Source: an uncultured Desulfovibrio sp. (lineage in GTDB: Bacteria; Desulfobacterota; Desulfovibrionia; Desulfovibrionales; Desulfovibrionaceae). From it: 31,074 nucleotides of DNA. A model generated the notes under the pieces. The model did not search any database. It was not told the DNA's origin and worked only from the letters and a program-made list of their open reading frames with translations. Shown one piece after another: positions 15,060 to 22,120 of this stretch (its first letter is position 1; each line of letters starts with the position of its first letter). The stretch spans positions 1 through 31,074 of the forward strand of contig URBN01000024.1 in the NCBI GenBank assembly GCA_900546145.1, read 5' to 3'. The position numbers and the translations under genes are program-made.

Positions 15060-15091
15060 TCCGTGTCCTTCCCCCTGAGGGAAGGCACGGA
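15060..15091 (+). other. intercistronic hairpin between the first two cluster genes
   Basis: TCCGTGtCCTTCCC and GGGAAGGCACGGA form a 13-pair stem with one bulged T and a short loop. It lacks a T-tract after it. A stable hairpin between a very short first gene and the second gene usually protects or processes mRNA rather than ending it. Confidence 0.55.
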
Positions 15092-15136
15092 TCCCTGAGA
15101 AGGATATTACCACAGTTTTTCTGAGAGGAGTTGAAT

Positions 15137-16021
15137 ATGGCCACTAACCTGGTTCGTTTCAAGAAGGGCCTCAAGGTCCAGCGCAAGGTTTTCGATATTC
15201 ACACCCACATCGGCTGGATGGACGGATTCAAGTACTATGGTCTGCCTGAACCTGTGAATCCGACCATGTACACTGATAACGACCGCCAGTCCAAACTGGA
15301 CATCATGGATGAGCTCGGTGTCGAGCGTTCCGTGGTTCTTTCCAACTACGGCATCCCGATTCCCAGCCAGCCGTTCACGCTGAACCCCGTTGTCCTCGAC
15401 GCCGTTGTGGGCAAGAGCGACAAGCGCCTCATCGGCGGCATCTGGTTCTCCCCGATGCTCAAGATGAAGGAAGAAAACGAGAAGGCCATGGCTCTCGCCG
15501 GCGAGGACAACATCAAGATCCTCAAGGCCACCTGCCTGCTCGGCGGCTCCTGGGATCCGGCCCAGTGGGATGCTGAAACCGCTGCCATGTGGGAAAACAT
15601 CATCGCCACCTGCGAGAAGTACGACCACGTCATGATGCTGCACACCAGCCCCGGCGGCGGCTCTGACGTCAGCAACGCCATCAAGTTCATCTACAAGTAC
15701 GGCAAGCGCATCAAGATTCACGTCGCCCATGCCGGCGGCGGTGTTTCCGGCCACATCAAGTTCGTACCTGAATTCTTCAAGATGATTAAGGAAGGCTACA
15801 AGGTCTACACCGACACCTCCTGGTCCGTCGGCTTCGGCCCCCGCTACCTCTTTGATGAAATGCTGAAGCAGGGCATCGGCGAAGACCGCGTGCTCTTCGG
15901 CTCCGACGAACCCTGGAGCGACTTCTGGGGTGAGTATTACAAGATTGAAGGACTTGGTCTGCCTGAAGATCTCAAGAACAAGGTCTTCTGGGAGAATGCT
16001 GAAAAGCTCTACGGCGACTAG
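15137..16021 (+). CDS. amidohydrolase-2 family metal-dependent hydrolase
   Basis: A 294-residue TIM-barrel hydrolase of the amidohydrolase-2 (PF04909) type. The ATG at 15137 lies six bases after AGAGGAG; an in-frame TTG two codons earlier is less likely. Metal ligands are all present: HTH (22-24) after the first strand, H169 in MMLHTSP, H195/H198 in HVAHAGG, and D257 in LFGSDEPW. The family hydrolyses C-N bonds or decarboxylates. The position between NitB-like and NitD-like genes is where Nit1C clusters carry the Nit1 nitrilase, so it may catalyse the first hydrolytic step of this variant pathway, acting on an amide, cyclic amide or carbamoyl compound (inference). A strong terminator follows, so these first two genes may be expressed above the rest. 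Confidence 0.85.
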   Translation: MATNLVRFKKGLKVQRKVFDIHTHIGWMDGFKYYGLPEPVNPTMYTDNDRQSKLDIMDELGVERSVVLSNYGIPIPSQPFTLNPVVLDAVVGKSDKRLIGGIWFSPMLKMKEENEKAMALAGEDNIKILKATCLLGGSWDPAQWDAETAAMWENIIATCEKYDHVMMLHTSPGGGSDVSNAIKFIYKYGKRIKIHVAHAGGGVSGHIKFVPEFFKMIKEGYKVYTDTSWSVGFGPRYLFDEMLKQGIGEDRVLFGSDEPWSDFWGEYYKIEGLGLPEDLKNKVFWENAEKLYGD

Positions 16022-16042
16022 TTTTTAGCTCCCGTACCCGTG

Positions 16043-16078
16043 GGGGAGGGGGGACGCTTCCCCTCCCCTTGTTTTTTT
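16043..16078 (+). terminator. rho-independent terminator inside the cluster
   Basis: GGGGAGGGG (16043-16051) pairs with CCCCTCCCC (16060-16068), loop of eight bases, followed by TTGTTTTTTT. It lies 21 bases after the amidohydrolase stop, so it separates the first two genes from the other twelve, either as a partial terminator or with an unrecognised second promoter before 16183. Confidence 0.85.
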
Positions 16079-16182
16079 CCCTTTTTTAGTGGTTCCCCCC
16101 GACGCTCTGCGTACAGATGAGCGTGTTTTTGCGGTGATTTTTATACGGCCCTTCCGGGCCTTGCGTTGAAGGAAGGAACGCT

Positions 16183-17766
16183 ATGAGTCTGTCTCTTGAA
16201 CAACTGGTGAATCTTCAGGTCCGCGGGGTAAGCGCTGATACCATTGAACCCGGACGCCGCGGCGGAGCCGGCCCCTCTGATTCCAGGGCCTTTCTTCTCG
16301 ATGGACGCTGCGTTCTTCTTAATGTCGTCAACCGTCCCGACGCCTATGACGTGGAACACCTTGAAGACGGCTGTCTTCTTCACGGCCAGGACGGCGAATC
16401 CATTTCCTCGAACCTTGTCAGAAAGGCGAAATTTTACGATCTGAAGACGGCGGATGGCATTCCTTATAAGAAGATCGCTCTGCTGCACGGCAATAACTGC
16501 CTTGCCTCCACAGTCCTGCAGACCTGCCTGCGCTACGCCCGTCCCGAGACGCGCTGCCGTTTCTGCGCTCTCGGACGCAGCCTGAAGGCTGGCGCCACGA
16601 TAGCGAAGAAAACGCCGGAGCAGCTCGCCGAAGTAGCCGAGGCCGCGAAGCGCCTTGACGGCGTCACGCATGTCACACTCACGAGCGGCACGGCCGTGAA
16701 CCGCGATGAGGGCATCCTGTATCTCGGAAAGTGCGCCCAGGCCATCACGGAGCGCACGGGCCTTCCGGTTCAGCTCCAGTTCGAGCCGCCTGTCGACCTC
16801 GGTGTTTTTGAGAAGCTGAAGGAGCTCGGCGTGGCCAATGTCGCCATGCACGTGGAGAGCCTCGATGAGAGCGTCCGCCGCCGCATGACGCCCGGCAAGG
16901 CCGAGATTTCCCTGGTCCGTTATTTCGAAGCCTTTAAGAAGGCCGTTGAGGTTTTTGGCCGCAACCGCGTGGGCACCTACGTCATCCTCGGTCTCGGCGA
17001 GGACAGGGACATCACCAGGTGCCTCATCGACAGGCTCTGCGAAATCGGTGTCTACCCGAACCTCGTTCCCCTGCATCCTCTTGAGGGAACGACTTTCGAG
17101 GGTGCTGAAGAACTCGATCCTGCCTACCTCCTCGACATGTATACCTTCGCGGGCCGCTGCCTGAGAAGGACCGGCCTTTCGAGAGCCGGCAACGTGGCCG
17201 GGTGCGGCTGCTGCGGCGCCTGTTCGCTTCTGCAGTTCACTGAAAAGGAAGGCGTCGTCGCGCATATCGACCGCAGGAAGAAGCTTGCCGAACGTCTCAG
17301 CCGCGTCGATTCCTCAGAGTGCGATATTTCGCTCGGCATCGCGGAAACGCCGGAAGATCTGGCTGAGTGTCACGCCATACGCCGCGAAGTCTTCTGCCAG
17401 GAGCAGGGGCTCTTCAACGGCGTGGATGACACGGACAAGCGTGACCCGTACGCCGTGCACATCCTGGCCAGGGTTAACGGTGAGGCCGCCGGTGTCGTGC
17501 GCTGCTTCAGGCGGAGCGAAGGCGTCTGGGTGGGTGGCCGTCTGGCCGTGAGGAAAAAGTACCGCAGCCATCTCGGCGCGCTTCTCGTGCGCAGGGCTGT
17601 GAGCACCATGGAAGAGCGCGGCGATGTCAGGCGTTTTTTTGCCGTGGTGCAGATCCAGAACCTGCATTTCTTTGAATTTCTCCAGTGGAAGCCGCTCGGC
17701 ATTCCTTTTCTCTGCCACGGCGTCCTGCATCAGGTCATGGAAAAGCCTCTCGGAACGGGAGAGTAA
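16183..17766 (+). CDS. radical SAM protein fused to GNAT acyltransferase (NitD-NitE-like)
   Basis: A 527-residue fusion. Residues about 1-375 are an MSMEG_0568-type radical SAM protein. The cluster-binding cysteines have the unusual spacing C115-x9-C125-x2-C128 (QTC ... TRCRFC) that I recall for this family, rather than C-x3-C-x2-C. A second cysteine group C341, C343, C344, C347 (AGCGCCGACS) may hold an auxiliary Fe-S cluster. Residues about 380-527 are an MSMEG_0567/Sll0786-type GNAT with REVFCQEQGLF, GGRLAVRKKYRSHLGALLVRRA (acetyl-CoA loop) and HFFEFLQWKPLG. In Nit1C clusters the two are normally separate genes (nitD, nitE). Start ATG 16183 follows AAGGAAGGA. The reaction is unknown. The fusion implies that the radical product is handed straight to the acyltransferase domain. 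Confidence 0.88.
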   Translation: MSLSLEQLVNLQVRGVSADTIEPGRRGGAGPSDSRAFLLDGRCVLLNVVNRPDAYDVEHLEDGCLLHGQDGESISSNLVRKAKFYDLKTADGIPYKKIALLHGNNCLASTVLQTCLRYARPETRCRFCALGRSLKAGATIAKKTPEQLAEVAEAAKRLDGVTHVTLTSGTAVNRDEGILYLGKCAQAITERTGLPVQLQFEPPVDLGVFEKLKELGVANVAMHVESLDESVRRRMTPGKAEISLVRYFEAFKKAVEVFGRNRVGTYVILGLGEDRDITRCLIDRLCEIGVYPNLVPLHPLEGTTFEGAEELDPAYLLDMYTFAGRCLRRTGLSRAGNVAGCGCCGACSLLQFTEKEGVVAHIDRRKKLAERLSRVDSSECDISLGIAETPEDLAECHAIRREVFCQEQGLFNGVDDTDKRDPYAVHILARVNGEAAGVVRCFRRSEGVWVGGRLAVRKKYRSHLGALLVRRAVSTMEERGDVRRFFAVVQIQNLHFFEFLQWKPLGIPFLCHGVLHQVMEKPLGTGE

Positions 17767-17768
17767 TC

Positions 17769-18140
17769 ATGAAAGTGAAGTTCTTCCATGACGGAAGTGG
17801 AAATTTTACGGGCGGTGTTACCGAAGGAATGGACGGAACCGACGAAAATCAGATCGCCGGAATGAAGCTCGTCCTCACTTCTGTAGCCCAGGGCTTCGGC
17901 CAGGCCTTTGTTTTCGCGGCCGGACGCCGGGGCATGCCCGTTGGCAAATGTGTGGTGACCGTGGAGGGGGAAGCCGACATGGACGCGTTTCACCGTGATG
18001 GGATCGATCTCACGGTGGAGGTCCAGGGCCCGCGGGACACGATGGAAAAATTGGTCTCAGAAGCTTTGTCGCATTGTTTTCCGGCGGGTACGCTCGTCTG
18101 TCCTCTGCGGCATACAGTCATTGAAATCCCAAGGAGTTAG
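17769..18140 (+). CDS. OsmC-like small protein
   Basis: A 123-residue protein starting two bases after the preceding stop (ATG 17769); the frame is open further upstream but overlaps the radical SAM/GNAT gene. The pattern VTVEGEAD ... HRDGIDLTVEVQG ... LVSEALSHCFPAGTLVC ... HTVIEI follows the second half of OsmC/YhfA-type proteins, and MKLVLTSVAQGFGQAFVFAAGRRG aligns with their central helix. OsmC peroxiredoxins have two cysteines: here the one near SHC(F)PAG is kept, while the central-helix Cys is Gly, so a thiol-peroxidase mechanism is unlikely. It may be a binding or carrier protein for a pathway intermediate. Moderate confidence in the fold, none in a precise role. Confidence 0.5.
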   Translation: MKVKFFHDGSGNFTGGVTEGMDGTDENQIAGMKLVLTSVAQGFGQAFVFAAGRRGMPVGKCVVTVEGEADMDAFHRDGIDLTVEVQGPRDTMEKLVSEALSHCFPAGTLVCPLRHTVIEIPRS

Positions 18141-18142
18141 CT

Positions 18143-19549
18143 GTGACTGGTATCAGTGAGCACATGGCCCTCGTCAATGTCGGCCTTGAGAAATTTTACA
18201 ACGAACTGAAGAGTCAGAACGTCGAAGCCATCCAGGTTGACTGGCGTCCGCCGGCACTCGGCAAGAAGGAACTCATCAATGTCCTCTGCGCTCTGGCGAC
18301 CCCTGAAGTCGACAAAGCCAATGAGGAAACCGTGCGCCGCATGAAGGCCAGCCGTCCGCTGTGGGTGGATGTGCAGCCCGCCATCAAGGTTATTCCCGGC
18401 ATGCAGCCCAACCACATCCTGCATTCCGGACCGAAAATCGAATTCGAACGTATGTGCGATCCCCAGCAGCGTGCCGTGGAAGCCGCTGCCATCTTCGAGG
18501 GATGGTGCACCGACAAGGCCAGCCTGGAAGCCAAGCTCAAGAGCGGTGATATCCAGCTCGCCAACAACTACGCCTTCGGCGCCGCCGGCGCCATGTGCGG
18601 CGTGATCACGCCCTCCATGCCCGTCCTGGTTGTGGAAAACCGTGAGTTCGGCACCCGCAGCTGGACCACCTTCAACGAAGGCAAGGGCAACGTTATCTGG
18701 ATGGGCACCTACGATCAGGGCACCATCGAGCGCCTGCGCTGGATGCGCGACGTGCTCGGCCCCGTTCTCGGCCGCGCCGTGCGTTCCAAGAAGGAAGGCA
18801 TCGACATCTTCAAGATCATTTCCCAGGGCGTCCTTATGGGCGATGAAGTCCATGCCCGCAGCGCCGCCTGCACGCTCCTGCTCCTGCGCGAACTGCTCCC
18901 GCTCCTTCTGAACAGCAACGAGAGCAAGGAAACGATCAATGCCGTGACCCAGTTCATCGGCGGCAATAACCACTCCTTCCTGCCCCTCACCATCGCGGGC
19001 TGCAAGGCGTCCGCCGAGGCCGCTCACGGCGTGCCCCATTCCACCATCGTCACGGCCATGAGCCGCAACGGCGTTGATTTCGCCCTGCGTATCGGCGGCA
19101 TGAACGAATGGTTCATCGCTCCGACCGCGCCCATGGACGAGGCCATTTACTACTCCGGCTACGGACCGGAAGACGCTGCCGGCGATATCGGCGACTCCGC
19201 CATTGTCGAGACCATGGGCCTCGGCGGCATGGTCATCGGCGGCGCTCCCTCCATCAGCTCCTTCGTGGGCGGCGGCATGGCCAACTCCCTGAAGTCCATG
19301 AAGATCATGCAGCGCATCTGCGCTTCCAACAACCCGAAGTTCGCTCCCGGCGCCGTGGACTTCACGCCCGCTCCGCTCGGCATCGACCTTCGCAAGGTCA
19401 TGCGCCTCGGCATCACCCCCATCGTTGATACCGGCGTTCTGCACAAGGCTTCCGGCGTCGGCCAGATCGGCACCGGCATCGCCCGCGCCCCCATGGCCTG
19501 CTTCGAGCTCGCCCTGCGCGGCATCGGCAAGAAGCTGGGTCTCCTCTAG
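18143..19549 (+). CDS. allG: DUF1116 protein, oxamate-carbamoyltransferase subunit (AllG/YlbE-like)
   Basis: A 468-residue member of the DUF1116 family. GTG at 18143 is the start, six bases after AAGGAG. Family hallmarks are VDWRPPALG (about 33-41), a long helical middle, and the C-terminal PAPLGIDLRKVM ... TPIVDTGVLHKASGVGQIG ... RAPMACFELAL block, which is close to what I recall of E. coli YlbE. YlbE was renamed AllG when FdrA/YlbE/YlbF were reported to make up the long-sought oxamate transcarbamylase (AllFGH) of allantoin fermentation: oxalurate + Pi gives oxamate + carbamoyl phosphate. Here it is followed by carbamate kinase and FdrA/AllF. The true carbamoyl donor in this organism may differ from oxalurate. 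Confidence 0.87.
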   Translation: MTGISEHMALVNVGLEKFYNELKSQNVEAIQVDWRPPALGKKELINVLCALATPEVDKANEETVRRMKASRPLWVDVQPAIKVIPGMQPNHILHSGPKIEFERMCDPQQRAVEAAAIFEGWCTDKASLEAKLKSGDIQLANNYAFGAAGAMCGVITPSMPVLVVENREFGTRSWTTFNEGKGNVIWMGTYDQGTIERLRWMRDVLGPVLGRAVRSKKEGIDIFKIISQGVLMGDEVHARSAACTLLLLRELLPLLLNSNESKETINAVTQFIGGNNHSFLPLTIAGCKASAEAAHGVPHSTIVTAMSRNGVDFALRIGGMNEWFIAPTAPMDEAIYYSGYGPEDAAGDIGDSAIVETMGLGGMVIGGAPSISSFVGGGMANSLKSMKIMQRICASNNPKFAPGAVDFTPAPLGIDLRKVMRLGITPIVDTGVLHKASGVGQIGTGIARAPMACFELALRGIGKKLGLL

Positions 19550-19558
19550 GAGTCGGAC

Positions 19559-20506
19559 ATGGAAAAACCCATCGCAGTTATCGCCTTTGGCGGCAACGCT
19601 ATCCTTGACAAGGGTGACGACGGTTCCTTCGAGACGCAGCTTGAAAAGGCCAAGACGGCCTGCCGCGAGATGCTTTCCATCCTGCATAAGGGCTATGACA
19701 TCTGCCTCGTTCACGGCAACGGCCCCCAGGTCGGCAACCTGCTCATTCAGTTCGAAAAGGCCAGGGACATCATCCCCGTTCCTCCGCTGGATGTGGCTGT
19801 CGCTTCCTCACAGGGCCTTCTCGGCCACATGCTGGAAGTGAGCATGCGTTCTGTTCTCGCCGAAGACAACATGGAAAAGGACGTGGCCTGCATTCTTACC
19901 CAGGTCGTCGTCGATTCCGAGGATCCCTCCTTCAAGAATCCCACCAAGCCCATCGGTCCCTTCTTCACCAAGAAGGACGCTGACTGCCTCATGGAAAAGC
20001 AGGGCTGGAAGATGATCGAGGATGCCGGCCGCGGCTGGCGCCGCGTGGTCTGCTCCCCGAAGCCCCGCAAGATTCTTGAGCTCAACTCCATCCGTTCGCT
20101 CCTGAACGCCCACAACGTGGTCATCGCCTGTGGCGGCGGCGGCATTCCGGTGAACTATACGACGAACTCCGTCATGGGCACCACCGGCGTTATCGACAAG
20201 GACAGGGCTTCCGCTCTCCTGGCCTATAACCTCGATGCCCAGCTCTACATGATCGTCACCGGCGTGGCCAAAGTCTGCATCAATTACGGCAAGCCCGATC
20301 AGCGCGAAATTGAGGTCATGACCGTTTCCGAGGCCAAGAAGTACCTCGCTGAGGGCCAGTTCCCGGCCGGCAGCATGGGTCCGAAGATCCAGAGCGCCAT
20401 CGAATACGTCGAGAAGGGCGGCAAGGAAGCCATCATCACGAGCCAGGACAACATCACCAAATGCATGCTTCAGCCCGAATGCTGCACGAGAATCGTGCCT
20501 GATTAG
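19559..20506 (+). CDS. carbamate kinase (AllK/ArcC-type)
   Basis: A 315-residue amino-acid-kinase-fold enzyme that converts carbamoyl phosphate + ADP to ATP + carbamate (then CO2 + NH3). Typical motifs: AFGGNAIL (9-16), VHGNGPQVGN (51-60), SQGLLGHML (84-92), CGGGGIP (191-197) and VITGVAKV-like strand MIVTGVAKV. Length is that of the family. It sits nine bases after AllG-like and twelve before AllF-like, the same association as allK (ybcF) with fdrA/ylbE in E. coli, and not with arginine deiminase genes (none are in this window). This is the energy-yielding step: substrate-level phosphorylation from a carbamoylated compound. Confidence 0.95.
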   Translation: MEKPIAVIAFGGNAILDKGDDGSFETQLEKAKTACREMLSILHKGYDICLVHGNGPQVGNLLIQFEKARDIIPVPPLDVAVASSQGLLGHMLEVSMRSVLAEDNMEKDVACILTQVVVDSEDPSFKNPTKPIGPFFTKKDADCLMEKQGWKMIEDAGRGWRRVVCSPKPRKILELNSIRSLLNAHNVVIACGGGGIPVNYTTNSVMGTTGVIDKDRASALLAYNLDAQLYMIVTGVAKVCINYGKPDQREIEVMTVSEAKKYLAEGQFPAGSMGPKIQSAIEYVEKGGKEAIITSQDNITKCMLQPECCTRIVPD

Positions 20507-20517
20507 GAGAGGATATA

Positions 20518-22029
20518 ATGCTTTTCAAAGTTTTCGTTTATAAGAATCAGTACCAGGATTCCGTGCGCCTGATGAGTATTTCCCGCGAGGCCGCCAAACT
20601 CGACGGCGTCAGCAAGGTGCTCGCTCTTCTGGGAACAGTCAGCAACAAGGACGTCATCGCCCGCCTCGGTCTCAAGGACCCGGCTGTTGACGCTGCCACC
20701 GCCAGTGACCTCATGATCTGCATCGAAGCGAAGGACGACGCCGCCGTCAAGGCTGCCCTCGACAACGTGCAGGCTCACCTCAAGACCAAGGCCGGCGGTT
20801 CCAAGGCCGAGGAACTCAAGCCCGCCACCATCGAGGAGGCCGCTGACCGCCTCGAAGACGCCAACTTCTGCATGATTTCCCTGCCTGGCCCCATGGCCAA
20901 GCTGGATGTCCTGAGTGCCATCAACCGCGGCCTCAACGTCATGCTCTTCTCCGATAACATCACCATCGAGGATGAAATCGAACTGAAGAAGAAGGCTATC
21001 GAGAAAGGCCTGCTCATGATGGGCCCCGACTGCGGTACGGCCATTATCGCGGGTGTCCCGCTCGCCCTGGCCAACGTCGTGCGCCGCGGTGACATCGGCA
21101 TCGTGGCCGCCTCCGGCACCGGCATTCAGGAAGTGACCTGCCTTATCGACCGCTTCGGCGGCGGCATCACCCACGCTCTCGGCTGCGGCGGCCGTGACCT
21201 GCGCAAGCAGGTCGGCGGTCTCGAAATGCGTTTCGGCATTAAGAAACTTGCCGCCACGCCTGGCAACAAGACTCTTCTCCTTCTCTCGAAGCCCGGCGAC
21301 CCGGCTGTTCTTAATGCCGTCCTCGATGAAGCCCGCGCTACCGGTCTGCGTACGGTTACCTGCCTCATCGGCGGCAAGCCCGACGAACTGAACACGGAAG
21401 GCATCATCTTCACCCGTACGCTTGAGGAAGCCGCTTTCGCCGCCCTCGGCAAGCCCGTTCCGGAACTTGTGTTCCCGAAGGCTCTCGACGAGCGCATCGC
21501 GAAGCTCGACTCCCAGCGTAAGTACATGCGCGGCCTCTTCTCCGGCGGCACGCTCTGCTACGAAGCCCTGGTCATCCTCGATGACAAGTTTGACATCGAG
21601 TCCAATGTGCCCCTCAGGAAGGAACTCTTCCTTGAGGCTCCCACCAAGGGCAAGAAGCACTGCTGCGTCGACCTCGGCGAAGACGAGTTCACCCGCGGCA
21701 TTCCGCATCCCATCATCGACACCGGCCTCCGCGGCCAGCGCCTTGAAGAGGATATGCGCGATCCCACCTGCCGCGTGATCATGATGGATATCGTGCTCGG
21801 CTACGGCGCCGACCCCGATCCGGCCTCCAAGTTTGCCGCCATCATCAACAGGGTGCGCAAGGAGCTGCCTGACGGCGGTCCCATCATCGTCTGCTCTGTG
21901 TGCGGCACGGACGCCGACCCCCAGTCCTGCGCCCAGCAGGAAAAGACCCTCGAGGATGCCGGCTGCTTCGTGTTCCCGACGAACGCCCAGGCCGCCAAGG
22001 CCGTTGCCAGGATAGTCCTCGGCAAGTAA
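20518..22029 (+). CDS. allF: FdrA/AllF-like oxamate-carbamoyltransferase subunit
   Basis: A 503-residue FdrA-family protein related to the alpha/beta subunits of succinyl-CoA synthetase. Landmarks are MLFSDNITIEDE (142-153), GPDCGTAII (169-177), GIVAASGTGIQE (194-205), THALGCGGRDL (218-228), and the C-terminal DEFTRGIPHPIIDTGL and MDIVLGYGADPDP blocks. With AllG and AllH homologues it should form the carbamoyltransferase that generates carbamoyl phosphate by phosphorolysis. The ATG at 20518 follows GGAG in the short 11-base gap behind carbamate kinase. A large GC-rich hairpin follows the stop codon. Family assignment is very secure; the substrate is inferred from E. coli. Confidence 0.92.
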   Translation: MLFKVFVYKNQYQDSVRLMSISREAAKLDGVSKVLALLGTVSNKDVIARLGLKDPAVDAATASDLMICIEAKDDAAVKAALDNVQAHLKTKAGGSKAEELKPATIEEAADRLEDANFCMISLPGPMAKLDVLSAINRGLNVMLFSDNITIEDEIELKKKAIEKGLLMMGPDCGTAIIAGVPLALANVVRRGDIGIVAASGTGIQEVTCLIDRFGGGITHALGCGGRDLRKQVGGLEMRFGIKKLAATPGNKTLLLLSKPGDPAVLNAVLDEARATGLRTVTCLIGGKPDELNTEGIIFTRTLEEAAFAALGKPVPELVFPKALDERIAKLDSQRKYMRGLFSGGTLCYEALVILDDKFDIESNVPLRKELFLEAPTKGKKHCCVDLGEDEFTRGIPHPIIDTGLRGQRLEEDMRDPTCRVIMMDIVLGYGADPDPASKFAAIINRVRKELPDGGPIIVCSVCGTDADPQSCAQQEKTLEDAGCFVFPTNAQAAKAVARIVLGK

Positions 22030-22043
22030 TTCCCGCATAAGAT

Positions 22044-22082
22044 GCCGGCCGCGGCCTTATGAGCCACCGGACCGCGGCCGGC
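22044..22082 (+). other. intercistronic inverted repeat, possible attenuator
   Basis: GCCGGCCGCGG (22044-22054) and CCGCGGCCGGC (22072-22082) are an 11-bp perfect, all-GC inverted repeat with a 17-base loop, followed by GGAAATTTTGTT. It could partly terminate transcription after the AllF-like gene or stabilise its mRNA. Confidence 0.5.
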
Positions 22083-22120
22083 CGGAAATTTTGTTATCAG
22101 CGTGTTCAGGAGAGAGAGTA

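Noticed and set aside
19559..20506. Arginine deiminase pathway
   Set aside because: Carbamate kinase is here linked to AllF/AllG-type genes; no arginine deiminase, ornithine carbamoyltransferase or arginine antiporter is in the window.
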